From assembly GCF_022808815.1 (NCBI RefSeq), contig NZ_JAKZLC010000001.1, positions 1,152,249 to 1,216,248 on the forward strand: DNA of 64,000 bases, written 5' to 3'. Every line of letters starts with the position of its first letter. Position 1 is the stretch's first letter. The notes beneath the pieces were generated by a model that ran no database searches, was not told the DNA's origin, and worked only from the letters and a program-made list of their open reading frames with translations. Source of the DNA: Geothrix paludis (lineage in GTDB: Bacteria > Acidobacteriota > Holophagae > Holophagales > Holophagaceae). Made by a program: the position numbers and the translations under genes. Of the stretch, positions 52,992 to 61,683 are shown one piece after another.

Positions 52992-54404
52992 ATGGACGCC
53001 AACGAATTCCGCCGCCTCGGTTACCAGCTCGTGGATTGGATCGCGGACTACCGCGAGAACCTCGAGCGACTGCCGGTCATGAGCCGGGTGCAGCCCGGCG
53101 ACATCCGCGCCGCCTTCCCGGACCATCCGCCCCAGCACGGGGGCCGCGTGGCCCAGGCCCTGGCGGCCCTGGACCGGGACGTGCTGCCGGGCATCACCCA
53201 CTGGAACCATCCATCCTTTTTCGCCTACTTCCCCAGCAACACCAGCTACAGCTCGATCCTCGGCGACCTTGCCGCCTCGGGCCTGGGCGCCCAGGGCATG
53301 AGCTGGCAGACCAGCCCCGCGGCCACGGAAGTCGAGGAAGTGGTCATGGACTGGCTGCGCCAGATGGTGGGCCTGAGCACGGCCTTCACCGGCGTCATCC
53401 ACGACACCGCCAGCACCGCCACCTTCACCGCCCTGCTCTGCGCCCGGGAGAAGGTCTCGGGCTACGCCCAGAACGAGGAGGGCCTCCAGAGCGGCGAGGC
53501 GCCGCTGGTGGTCTACGCTTCGGACCAGGCCCACAGCTCCATCGAGAAGGCGGCCCTTCTCGCGGGCTTCGGCCGCAGCTTCCTGCGCCTCATCCCCACG
53601 GATGAGAACCACGCCATCCGGCTTGACCTGCTGCAGGCGGCCATCGAGAAGGATGTCGAGATCGGCCTCCGCCCCTGCGCCCTCGTCGGCGCCGTGGGCA
53701 CCACCGCCACCACGGCCCTGGATCCCCTGCCCGCCCTGGCGAACCTCGCCGAAAAGCACGGCATGTGGCTCCACGTGGACGCCGCCATGGCGGGCACGGC
53801 CATGGTGCTGCCCGAGTGCCGCGGCCTGTGGGAGGGCATCGAGCGGGCCGACAGCCTGGTGTTCAACCCCCACAAGTGGATGGGCGTGGGCTTCGACCTC
53901 AGTGCCTACTACGTGCGCGACCCCCAGCACCTCATCCGCGTCATGAGCACCAACCCCAGCTACCTGCGCACGGCCCAGGACGGCCAGGTGAGCAACTTCC
54001 GCGACTGGCACATCCAGCTGGGCCGCCGCTTCCGGGCGCTGAAGCTGTGGTTCTACCTCATGGACGTGGGCGTGGAGGGCCTCCAGGCCCGCATCCGCCG
54101 CGACCTGGCGAACGCCCAATGGTTCAGGGAGCAGGTGGACGCCACCCTGGACTGGGAGCGCCTGGCCCCCGTGCCCCTCCAGACCATCTGCCTCCGGCAC
54201 CTCAAGCCCGGCCTGGACGAGGCCGCCCTCGCCCAGCACAACCTGGACCTCGCCCGCCGCATCAACGAAGGCGGCGCCGCCTACCTGACCCCTTCCATGC
54301 TCAAGGGCAAGCAGATCCTCCGCGTGAGCATCGGCGCCGAGACCACCGAGCGCCGCCATGTCGAGGCCCTGTGGGAGGCCTTGAAGGCCGCGGCCAACTC
54401 CTAG
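52992..54404 (+). CDS. Aromatic-L-amino-acid/group II PLP decarboxylase
   Basis: The protein has 470 residues. The N-terminus (FRRLGYQLVDWIADYRENLERLPV) and LPGITHWNHPSFFAYFPSNTS are characteristic of DDC-type decarboxylases. HVDAAMAGTA carries the Asp that contacts the pyridine N; the PLP lysine is K295 in NPHKWMG. Members decarboxylate tryptophan, tyrosine, phenylalanine or DOPA. The substrate is not determined by sequence. It is followed by an imperfect hairpin (CGCGAA/TTCGCG, 54420-54445) and then the proBA leader. Confidence 0.9.
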   Translation: MDANEFRRLGYQLVDWIADYRENLERLPVMSRVQPGDIRAAFPDHPPQHGGRVAQALAALDRDVLPGITHWNHPSFFAYFPSNTSYSSILGDLAASGLGAQGMSWQTSPAATEVEEVVMDWLRQMVGLSTAFTGVIHDTASTATFTALLCAREKVSGYAQNEEGLQSGEAPLVVYASDQAHSSIEKAALLAGFGRSFLRLIPTDENHAIRLDLLQAAIEKDVEIGLRPCALVGAVGTTATTALDPLPALANLAEKHGMWLHVDAAMAGTAMVLPECRGLWEGIERADSLVFNPHKWMGVGFDLSAYYVRDPQHLIRVMSTNPSYLRTAQDGQVSNFRDWHIQLGRRFRALKLWFYLMDVGVEGLQARIRRDLANAQWFREQVDATLDWERLAPVPLQTICLRHLKPGLDEAALAQHNLDLARRINEGGAAYLTPSMLKGKQILRVSIGAETTERRHVEALWEALKAAANS

Positions 54405-54497
54405 AAGAAAAGACTGGAGCGCGAATCCGCCCTTCGCGTTCTTCTTTTCCCGTTTTCCGTTGCGTTCGCCAGCCCCCCTGGCCACACTTGGCACAGC

Positions 54498-54569
54498 ATG
54501 ATTCCTGTCGTGACCATCAACCCGCGCCCTAGCCACCCGATCACCGGCCGACCGGTTGGAGGGCTTTGA
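54498..54569 (+). CDS. Candidate proline-rich leader peptide of proBA
   Basis: A 23-codon ORF beginning MIPVVTINPRP has five proline codons (CCT, CCG, CCT, CCG, CCG at codons 3, 9, 11, 14 and 19) and ends 31 nt before an intrinsic terminator that itself precedes proB. This is the layout of ribosome-mediated amino-acid attenuation. A small hairpin (ACCGG/CCGGT, 54543-54556) falls within the ORF after most of the Pro codons. The weak point is the absence of a good Shine-Dalgarno sequence. It is too short for automatic annotation. Confidence 0.5.
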   Translation: MIPVVTINPRPSHPITGRPVGGL

Positions 54570-54599
54570 GCTAGTCACCACGACGATCCGCTCACATCC

Positions 54600-54636
54600 A
54601 CCCCCGGGCCGCACACCGACCCGGGGGTTTTTCTTT
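54600..54636 (+). terminator. Intrinsic terminator/attenuator upstream of proB
   Basis: ACCCCCGGG at 54600-54608 pairs perfectly with CCCGGGGGT at 54620-54628 around an 11-nt loop, followed by TTTTTCTTT. It lies 15-20 nt before the proB start codon, so it must be read through for expression. With the proline-rich ORF it forms a candidate attenuator. Confidence 0.8.
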
Positions 54637-54650
54637 ATGGGCAGCTATCC

Positions 54651-55511
54651 ATGACCCGCAGCACCCACTCCCTCGCCAGCACCGCCCAGCGGGCCAGCCT
54701 TGGCACGGCCAAGAGGATCGTCATCAAGCTCGGCACGCAGGTCGTGCTGGATGAGGAGGGAAGGCCTGCGCTCAGCCGGCTGTACGGATTGATGGAGACC
54801 GTGGCCAGTCTCCGCCGCCGGGGCGGCCAGCCCGTACTGGTCTCCTCCGGCGCCATCGGGCTGGGAGCCCGCCAGCTCGGCATCCACAAGCCGAAGGAAT
54901 TGCCCCAGAAGCAGGCCTGCGCGGCCGCGGGGCAGGGCCAGCTCATGTCCATCTACCAGGAGGGCTTCGCCCGCATGGGGCTCTGCGCCGCCCAGGTGCT
55001 GCTGACGGAGGATGACTTCGCGGATCCCCTCCGCCACGCCAACCTCCGGCGCACCCTGGACACCCTGCTGGAGCTGGGGGCCATCCCCGTGCTCAACGAG
55101 AACGACACGGTCTCCACCCTGGAGCTGGAGCGGCCGTCCCCTGGTCGCCGGCCCATCTTCAGCGACAACGACCACCTCTCCGCTCTGGTGGCCACGCACC
55201 TGGACGCCGATCTCCTGGTGCTCCTCTCGGACGTGAGCGCCCTCCACACCCGCAACCCGGGCCTGCACGCCGACGCCGAGCCCCTGGCGGAGGTCTCCTT
55301 CGGAGCCGATCCTCAGGCCAGGTTCGAGGGCACCTCGGGCCGCGGGCGGGGGGGCATGGTCAGCAAAGTGGAGGCCGCGCGGGCCGCGGCACGGGCCGGG
55401 GTGCCCGTGGTGCTGGCCTCAGGCCTCGCCATCGGCATCCTCGACCAGATCCTCGCGGGCGACCCCGTGGGCACCCTCTTCCTCGCCGGCCCTAGAGGAG
55501 CCCGGCCATGA
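54651..55511 (+). CDS. proB: Glutamate 5-kinase
   Basis: The protein has 286 residues. The amino-acid-kinase fold is clear: RIVIKLGTQVV at the start, LVSSGAIGLGARQLG, NENDTVST, FSDNDHLSALVATHLDADLLVLLSDV, and GRGRGGMVSKVEAA. It phosphorylates glutamate, the first step to proline. It lacks the C-terminal PUA domain of E. coli ProB (367 residues). Stop and proA start overlap (ATGA). Confidence 0.95.
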   Translation: MTRSTHSLASTAQRASLGTAKRIVIKLGTQVVLDEEGRPALSRLYGLMETVASLRRRGGQPVLVSSGAIGLGARQLGIHKPKELPQKQACAAAGQGQLMSIYQEGFARMGLCAAQVLLTEDDFADPLRHANLRRTLDTLLELGAIPVLNENDTVSTLELERPSPGRRPIFSDNDHLSALVATHLDADLLVLLSDVSALHTRNPGLHADAEPLAEVSFGADPQARFEGTSGRGRGGMVSKVEAARAAARAGVPVVLASGLAIGILDQILAGDPVGTLFLAGPRGARP

Positions 55512-56857
55512 CCGACGCGAGCCTCAGCCCCCTCCAGATCCAGGCCATGGCCCAGGCGGCCCGGGAGGCCTCCCGGCGCCTGGCCACCACGTCCGGCGCG
55601 CTCCGCTCGGCGGTGCTGCGGCGGCTGGCGGGCCTGCTGGAAGCCCAGGCGCCCGCCCTCCTCGCGGCCAATGCGGAAGATGTGGCCGCCGGAGGTGCCC
55701 TGCCCCCCGCCACCCTCCAGCGGCTCAAGCTGGACGACGCCAAGCTGGCGGCCATGGCCCAGGGCGTCGGGGCCGTGGCGGACCTGCCGGATCCCCTCCA
55801 CCGGGTGCAGCTTCACCGCGAGCTGGACGAGGGCCTGGAGCTCACCCGCGTGGCCTGCCCCCTGGGCGTGCTCTGCGTGGTGTTCGAGGCGCGCCCGGAT
55901 GCGCTGATCCAGATCAGCGCCCTGGCCCTCAAGAGCGGCAACGCCGTGCTGCTCAAGGGCGGCCGCGAGGCCGCGCGCTCCAATGCCGCGCTGCTGGCCG
56001 CGGTGCGGCAGGCGCTGGCGGAAGAGGGGCTGCCGGAGGACGCGGTCCAGGGCCTGCCGGATCGCGAGGCCGTGGCGGCCCTGCTGCAGCGGCCGGACCT
56101 GGTGGACCTCGTGATCCCCCGGGGCTCCCGGGAGCTGGTGCTGAGCCTCCAGGCCGCCACCCGCATCCCTGTGCTGGGCCACGCGGACGGCATCTGCCAC
56201 ATGTACCTCGACGCGGCCGCCGACACCGCCATGGCCGTGGCCCTGGTGCGCGACGCCAAGCTGCAGTACCCCGCCGCCTGCAACGCCGTGGAGACCGTCC
56301 TCATCCACCGCCGGGCCGCGGCCCGCCTGCTCCCGGCCCTGGTGGCGGACCTGGCGCCCCGCGGCGTGGAGCTGCGCGGCTGCGCCGCCTGCCGGGCGCT
56401 CGAGCCCGCCCTGGCGGAGGCCACGGACGCGGACTGGGACACCGAGTACGGCGCCCCCATCCTGGCCCTGAAGATCGTGGAGGATCTCGACGGGGCCCTG
56501 GCCCACATCCGCGCCCACGGCAGCGGCCACACGGAGGCGATCGTCACCGAGGATCACGCCGCCGCGTCGCGGTTCCTGGCGGAGGTGGACGCGGCGGGCG
56601 TGTTCCACAACGCCTCCACGCGCTTCGCCGACGGGTTCCGGTACGGCTTCGGCGCCGAGGTGGGCATCAGCACCGGGCGGATCCACGCCCGGGGCCCGGT
56701 GGGCCTGGAGGGCCTCCTCAGCTACCGCTACCTCCTGCTGGGCCACGGCCACAGGGTGGAGGACTACTCGGGGCCCGCCGCCCGGCCCTTCCGACACCGC
56801 GATCTGGGCGGCGATCTGGGCAATGATCCGGGCGGCGATCCAGACAGTGGGGTATAA
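55508..56857 (+). CDS. proA: Gamma-glutamyl phosphate reductase
   Basis: The protein has 449 residues, slightly longer than usual (about 415) because of a C-terminal tail with repeated GGD units (GGDLGNDPGGDPDSGV). The ALDH-fold motifs are LGVLCVVFEARPDALIQISALALKSGNAVLLKGG, the catalytic Cys in YPAACNAVETVL, and NASTRFADGFRYGFGAEVGISTGRIHARGPVGLEGL. It reduces gamma-glutamyl phosphate to glutamate semialdehyde. Translationally coupled to proB. Confidence 0.96.
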   Translation: MTDASLSPLQIQAMAQAAREASRRLATTSGALRSAVLRRLAGLLEAQAPALLAANAEDVAAGGALPPATLQRLKLDDAKLAAMAQGVGAVADLPDPLHRVQLHRELDEGLELTRVACPLGVLCVVFEARPDALIQISALALKSGNAVLLKGGREAARSNAALLAAVRQALAEEGLPEDAVQGLPDREAVAALLQRPDLVDLVIPRGSRELVLSLQAATRIPVLGHADGICHMYLDAAADTAMAVALVRDAKLQYPAACNAVETVLIHRRAAARLLPALVADLAPRGVELRGCAACRALEPALAEATDADWDTEYGAPILALKIVEDLDGALAHIRAHGSGHTEAIVTEDHAAASRFLAEVDAAGVFHNASTRFADGFRYGFGAEVGISTGRIHARGPVGLEGLLSYRYLLLGHGHRVEDYSGPAARPFRHRDLGGDLGNDPGGDPDSGV

Positions 56858-56930
56858 ACATCAATTATTGATACATAAGACTCTATAACTTTGAACCCGA
56901 GGCTCGAGGTGTTAGCCTTGTCCCACGTTC
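56858..56930. promoter_or_regulatory. AT-rich region with ATCAATTATTGAT palindrome
   Basis: The first 45 bp after proA are unusually AT-rich and contain ATCAATTATTGAT, a perfect 13-bp palindrome (odd centre) near 56859-56873. It may be the promoter or operator of the aminotransferase gene. Confidence 0.4.
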
Positions 56931-56963
56931 GTCGCTCCTGGATCGCCGCAGGGGCGACTTTTT
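56931..56963 (+). terminator. Intrinsic terminator between proA and the aminotransferase gene
   Basis: GTCGCTCCTG (56931-56940) pairs with CAGGGGCGAC (56949-56958) with one G-U pair and an 8-nt loop, followed by TTTTT. It ends 17 nt before the aminotransferase start codon, so it may terminate proBA transcripts or act as a second attenuator. Confidence 0.7.
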
Positions 56964-56979
56964 CGTATCGGGAGGATCC

Positions 56980-58290
56980 ATGGCTGCCCTGCTCTCCCCT
57001 GAAACGCCCGCCTTCGCCGTGCCTGAGGCCAACCTTGTCCCGGTGAGCGATCACCTGAAACAGCTGGCGCCCATCCCGGCCTCCCGCATGTTCCTCATCA
57101 ACAAGTCGCTGAAAGTCTTCAAGGAGAAGCAGCCGGGCGTGCCCGTCTTCGACGCCAGCCAGGGCGACGGCGGCGCCTCGCTGCCCGGCGTGCCTGCGGA
57201 GCTGCTGGACCGCGCCTTCGAGATGCAGAAGCAGCACGGCACCGCCTACGACATGCCCTACGGCACCGACGCCTACCGGAAGATCGTGGCCGAAAAGTAC
57301 TGGAAGCTGGCCCCCGACACGGGCTGGGGCCCGGCCAACATCATCGGCACCCAGGGCGGCCGCGACGGCCTCCAGAAGGCCTACCAGGCCATGCTGGCGC
57401 TGGGCCACGGCCGCCAGGGCGATGTGGTGGTGGTGAGCCGCGTGCCCTGGATCAGCTACAACTGGGGCCCCTACGGCATCGGCGCCAACGTGATGTGGGC
57501 GCCCGGCCGAGCTGAGGAGGGCTGGGCCTACTCCGAAGAAGGCATCCGCGCCTGCGTGGCCGAGGCCGCACGGCACGGCCGCAAGATCGCGGGCCTCGTC
57601 ATCACCTGCCCCGACAACCCCACGGGCCAGACCATCCCCCTCGAGCGCCAGATCGTCCTGGCCCGCACGGCGCTGGAGGTGGGCGTCGCCTTCGTACTCT
57701 TCGACTGGATGTACCACGCCGTGAGCGATGGCGATCCCTACGACGTGAACGTGCTGCTGCGCGCCTTCGAGCCCGAGCTGCGCAAGCGCCTGATGGTGCT
57801 GGACGGCCTCACCAAGAGCCTCGGCGGTTCCAACATCCGCAACTGCCACCTGCTGGCCGATGCGGACGTGGTCAAGACCATCGTGGCCCAGGCCTCGCAC
57901 ACGGTCATGCCCTCCTTCTTCAGCCTGGCCGTGGCCATGGCCGCCTACGAGAAGGGCTTCCAGAAGGCCGCCGCGCCCATCATCGAGCCCACCCGCGCCA
58001 GCCGCGCCTGGCTGCGCGAGTTCCTCAAGACCCAGGGCCTCACCCACATCATCGGCCAGGGCTACTACGCCTTCATCAAGGTGTCGGACACCTTCCAGGC
58101 CAAGGGTTGGACCGACTCCGAGCCCATGGGCCAGTACCTCGCCGAGGAGCATGGCGTGGCCGTGGTGCCCGGCGCCTTCTTCAGCCCCTACGGCGCCGAG
58201 TGGATCCGCTTCTCCTACGCCACCCCGCCCGAGCGCACCCAGGGCGCCGCCGAGCGGCTGCTCACGGCGCTGAAAAGCCTGAGTTCTTGA
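56980..58290 (+). CDS. Fold-type I (class I/II) aminotransferase
   Basis: The protein has 436 residues, with GGGAGGATCC just before the ATG. YDMPYGTDAYRKIVAEKYW, GTQGGRDGLQKAYQA, CPDNPTGQTIPLERQ, LFDWMYHAVSDGD and the PLP lysine K279 in DGLTKSLGGSN define an aspartate-aminotransferase-like PLP enzyme; the final RFSYA contains the substrate-carboxylate Arg. Substrate unknown. It is encoded between proBA and a ligase/peptidase fusion, which suggests a role in amino-acid synthesis. Confidence 0.9.
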   Translation: MAALLSPETPAFAVPEANLVPVSDHLKQLAPIPASRMFLINKSLKVFKEKQPGVPVFDASQGDGGASLPGVPAELLDRAFEMQKQHGTAYDMPYGTDAYRKIVAEKYWKLAPDTGWGPANIIGTQGGRDGLQKAYQAMLALGHGRQGDVVVVSRVPWISYNWGPYGIGANVMWAPGRAEEGWAYSEEGIRACVAEAARHGRKIAGLVITCPDNPTGQTIPLERQIVLARTALEVGVAFVLFDWMYHAVSDGDPYDVNVLLRAFEPELRKRLMVLDGLTKSLGGSNIRNCHLLADADVVKTIVAQASHTVMPSFFSLAVAMAAYEKGFQKAAAPIIEPTRASRAWLREFLKTQGLTHIIGQGYYAFIKVSDTFQAKGWTDSEPMGQYLAEEHGVAVVPGAFFSPYGAEWIRFSYATPPERTQGAAERLLTALKSLSS

Positions 58291-58303
58291 TCAAAGATTT
58301 TTA

Positions 58304-58407
58304 TCCACAGATTTCACAGATTCTCACAGACCAACACCCGTGACTGTGAGCACCGCCGCCTCATCAAGCGCTTTATCGAATCTGTGAAATCCGTGGAATC
58401 TGTGGAT
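58304..58407. repeat. Intergenic inverted-repeat element (TCCACAGATTTCACAGATT type)
   Basis: The left arm 58304-58330 and right arm 58376-58407 are imperfect reverse complements. Each has three ATCTGTGRAAT-like units in a row. The loop is 45 bp. It fills the gap between the aminotransferase gene and the ligase/peptidase gene. Confidence 0.8.
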
Positions 58408-58432
58408 TGATTCCTTCCGTTCCGGAGCACCC

Positions 58433-61240
58433 GTGTTCGACCTGAACGCCTTCGTCGAGAAGTTCAAGCTGGCGCGCCAGACGGCCCAGGAGACGCGGCC
58501 CGGCGGCGGTCTCTGCGGGCTGGAGCTGGAGTGGAACCTGGTGGATCCGCAGTTCCGCCCCCTGCTCACCGTGGGCACGGGACCGGACCGCATGTCCTTC
58601 GTGGACCACCTGCGGACGAAAGTACTGGCGCCCTGGACCGGGGAGTACCACCAGCTCGAGGTCTTCCACTGGATGATCGAGTGGGTCACCCGGCCCTACC
58701 ACACGCCCCGGGGCGCGGTGTACGAAGGCCGCCTGCTGGAGGCCGCCCTCATCAACGCCCTCTACAAGGCGGGCCGCGCCTTCGGGGAGCCCCTGCACTA
58801 CTGGCACGGGAACCTGCTCGTGCTGCCGGAGATCGGGCCCGACTGCGTGCCCGAGTCCTGGCACCTGGCCAAGCGGCGGTACCTGCAGCGCTGCGTGGAG
58901 ATGTACGGCACCGAGCTGGCCACCGCGGGCACGCACTGCAACCTCAGCCTGCCCGAGCCCATGCTGGCCTGGGACTTCATGCACCTGCCCGCCTCCCAGC
59001 GCGGCGACCACCACCTCGACGACTACAAGAACCAGGTCTACATCACGGGCACGCGGCTCATGCGGGCCTTCGCCGGGCTCTTCATCGCCACCAGCGCCAG
59101 CACGCCCCTCCAGGCCTCCGAAGAGGGCGGCAAGCCCGTGGTCCGCCTTACGCCCTACGAGTCCGTGCGGAACCTCACCTTCCCGAACCCGCCCGCCCTG
59201 GACGTGCCGGACCTGAACCGCAGCCACGCCGACTACCTGCGCCTGTCCTACGACCTAGTGCGCCGCGGTGTGCGCTTCGGCAACAACAACTGGATTCCCG
59301 TGCGCGCCCGCTCCCAGGCCGAGCCCGTGGAGCGCCTCATCCAGGTCACCAGCGACCAGCTCCATGACATCTACGCCCGGGGCCTCTTCGCCGCCGGCGA
59401 GACGCGCAATGTGGAGGACATGGCCGCGCAGATCGAGCGCCAGAACCTCTTCGCCCGCATCGACCTGCCCATGGCCCGCGTGGAGGTCCGCACGGACGAC
59501 CCCGGCCACGAACTGGCCCTGGACGTGGCGAACCTCACCCTCAAGCACCTGCTCCTCCTCCGCTTCTACGCCGATCCCGACTTCGCCCGCGGCTTCCGCT
59601 ATGACGCCGAGGACATCACCCGGGCCCGGCGCAACGAGGACCTGGCCGCCAAGGAAGGCCTCAACGCCGTCATCGAGGACCCCCTCACCGCCAAGCCCGT
59701 GGCCATGCGCGTGTTCCTGGCCTGGACGCTCAACCAGCTGCGGCCCCTGGCCGAGGCCCTGGGCTTCTGGGAGGACCTCCAGCCGCTCCGCGAGATGGCG
59801 GAGGGCGCGCCCAGCACCGCCGAGAAGATGCGCCAGAAGCTGAAGGCCAAGCTCGGCACCTCGGACATCGTGCCGCCGGCCCTGCTCGTGGAGCTGGCCG
59901 AGGCGCGGAAGGTCCAGGTACGGGACGAGGTGGAGGCCATCACCGCCCGCCTGGCGGACCTCGGGCCGGAGCAGGACAAGCTCAAGGACTTCGTGGAGCA
60001 CGCCCGGGACGAGGTGCATCTGGATCCCCGCGCCCCAGTGCGCTTCCGCCCCCGTCCCGAGGCCGTGGTGGAGGGGACCTTCGCGAGCAAGACCGCGGAG
60101 GTGCTGGCCGTGTCCCAGCGCCTCATCCGCATCCCCAGCGTCACCGCCTGCCCCGAGGAGCGCATGCCCGAGATCCACCGGGCGGCCACCTTCATCTACG
60201 ACTACTTGCGCAACCACGGCGTGCCCGTGCGCTACTTCAACCAGGCCACCTTCCCGGCCGTGCTCGCCCACTTCCCCGGCGGCGAGCAGGCCCCGGCCAT
60301 GCTGTGCGGCCACTTCGACGTGGTGGAGCCCGAGCCCGACGACAGTCAGTTCGAGCCGAAGATCGAAGGCGACTACCTCTGGGGCCGCGGCGCCGCGGAC
60401 ATGAAGACCGTGCTCTCCACCTACATGGTGTGGATGAAGGACACCTTCAAGAAGGGCGCGCCCTATCCGCCCGTGAGCCTGCTCATGCTCGGCAACGAGG
60501 AGAACGGCGAGCTGGAGCCCATGGGCACGCCCCACGTGCTGCGGCAGCTCAAGGAGGAGTGGGGCTACGAGCCCTCCTTCTTCGTGGCCGGCGAGCGCAC
60601 CGGCGAGAAGGGCACGGAGCTCTGGGGCGAGGTCTGCACCCAGAACCGCGGCGTCCTGCGCTTCGAGCTGGTGGCCCGGGGCACCCGCGGCCACAGCGGG
60701 CTGGCGGGGGGCAGCGACCTCACCGAGCGCCTCCTGGGCGCCCGCGAGGCCCTGCGCGAGATGTTCGCCAAGCGCCTCACCCTGAAGGCCGCGGATGGCT
60801 GGCAGTCCCTGGCCCGCTTCGCCTACATCCAGGTGGGCACGCCTGGCGTCTACAACATCACGCCGGATCGCGGCGCCCTGGGCGTGGAGATCCGCCCCAT
60901 CCCGCAGGACGACATCTCCGGTCTGCGCGCCGACATCGAGGCCCTGGCCGCGGCGCGGGAGCTGGAGCTGGTGCCCTCCGCCTGGGAGCCGGGCATCGCC
61001 TGCGATCCGGAGAACCCCTACCTCAAGGCCCTGCTGGCGGGCATCGAGGCCGCCGGCGGCGATGTCCGCATCGGCCGCAAGGGCGCCGGCACCTCCGCCC
61101 GCTTCGCCCCCAAGGGTCAGGGCGTGGTCTGGGGCCAGACCGGCATCGGCCCCCACGCCGCCGGCGAGCGCCACTACATCCCCAGCATCGACCCCTACTA
61201 CCGGGCCCTGGACGCCTTCGCGGCCAAGCTGAAGGGCTGA
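58433..61240 (+). CDS. Fusion of GCS2-like carboxylate-amine ligase and M20 metallopeptidase
   Basis: The protein has 935 residues. Residues about 1-430 resemble glutamate-cysteine ligase/carboxylate-amine ligases of the GCS2 superfamily: GLELEWNLVDP near 28-38 (compare GVEEEF.LVDP), WMIEWVTRP, GTHCNLSLPEP and the RVEVRTDD segment. After a helical linker (about 430-540) comes a complete M20 domain: H627 in CGHFDVV, D656 in GAADMK, E689/E690 in GNEENGE, and a lid domain with RGTRGHSGLAGG. One enzyme forms an amide bond using ATP; the other hydrolyses one. A protect-then-release role for an amino acid, or gamma-glutamyl peptide recycling, is inference. Start GTG at 58433; an upstream repeat precludes a longer protein. 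Confidence 0.8.
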   Translation: MFDLNAFVEKFKLARQTAQETRPGGGLCGLELEWNLVDPQFRPLLTVGTGPDRMSFVDHLRTKVLAPWTGEYHQLEVFHWMIEWVTRPYHTPRGAVYEGRLLEAALINALYKAGRAFGEPLHYWHGNLLVLPEIGPDCVPESWHLAKRRYLQRCVEMYGTELATAGTHCNLSLPEPMLAWDFMHLPASQRGDHHLDDYKNQVYITGTRLMRAFAGLFIATSASTPLQASEEGGKPVVRLTPYESVRNLTFPNPPALDVPDLNRSHADYLRLSYDLVRRGVRFGNNNWIPVRARSQAEPVERLIQVTSDQLHDIYARGLFAAGETRNVEDMAAQIERQNLFARIDLPMARVEVRTDDPGHELALDVANLTLKHLLLLRFYADPDFARGFRYDAEDITRARRNEDLAAKEGLNAVIEDPLTAKPVAMRVFLAWTLNQLRPLAEALGFWEDLQPLREMAEGAPSTAEKMRQKLKAKLGTSDIVPPALLVELAEARKVQVRDEVEAITARLADLGPEQDKLKDFVEHARDEVHLDPRAPVRFRPRPEAVVEGTFASKTAEVLAVSQRLIRIPSVTACPEERMPEIHRAATFIYDYLRNHGVPVRYFNQATFPAVLAHFPGGEQAPAMLCGHFDVVEPEPDDSQFEPKIEGDYLWGRGAADMKTVLSTYMVWMKDTFKKGAPYPPVSLLMLGNEENGELEPMGTPHVLRQLKEEWGYEPSFFVAGERTGEKGTELWGEVCTQNRGVLRFELVARGTRGHSGLAGGSDLTERLLGAREALREMFAKRLTLKAADGWQSLARFAYIQVGTPGVYNITPDRGALGVEIRPIPQDDISGLRADIEALAAARELELVPSAWEPGIACDPENPYLKALLAGIEAAGGDVRIGRKGAGTSARFAPKGQGVVWGQTGIGPHAAGERHYIPSIDPYYRALDAFAAKLKG

Positions 61241-61394
61241 CCACGGCCAGACCAAGGCCCAATCAAGGCTGACCGCAGGTAGGTCCGGTGGTCGTGCCCA
61301 AAATCACTGTCAAAACAGTTTCCTGTCCCCACCATCGAAGATGGCCTTCGGAACGGGATCGTCCTGGTCCGCCGGAGGCCGGGAGATAACCTCG

Positions 61395-61655
61395 ATGCGC
61401 CGCACTTCGGGCCGGACAACCTCCGCCCCCTTGAACACCATGCTCCAGCACCCGGCCGCCGCCCGCCTGGCGGCCCTCCGCGCCCAGGACGGCCTCGTCC
61501 ACATCTGCGGCTGGTGCCGGAAGGTCCGGACCGACGAGGGCGAGTGGGTTCCGACGGAGCCAGCGCTCCTGGAGAGTGCCGGCCCCGCCCTCACCCACGG
61601 CGTCTGCCCCGAGTGCGCCAAGGCCATCGTGCAGAAGCGCCCCGCCGTCGCGTAG
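61395..61655 (+). CDS. Small zinc-ribbon protein
   Basis: The protein has 86 residues from the ATG at 61395 (GGGAGA 8 nt upstream); an ATG at 61440 would give 71 residues. The C-terminal half HICGWCRKVRTDEGEWVPTEPALLE...THGVCPECAKAI has two CxxC pairs. The same motif occurs at the end of many bacterial PAS/histidine-kinase and regulator proteins; here it stands alone. Function unknown. Confidence 0.65.
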   Translation: MRRTSGRTTSAPLNTMLQHPAAARLAALRAQDGLVHICGWCRKVRTDEGEWVPTEPALLESAGPALTHGVCPECAKAIVQKRPAVA

Positions 61656-61683
61656 CGCCGGCCTGCATCACAAGCTGGAAAGC

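Noticed and set aside
54480-54640. A tRNA or T-box in the proBA leader
   Set aside because: No cloverleaf, T-box sequence or specifier loop could be found; the leader is better explained by a small ORF and a terminator.
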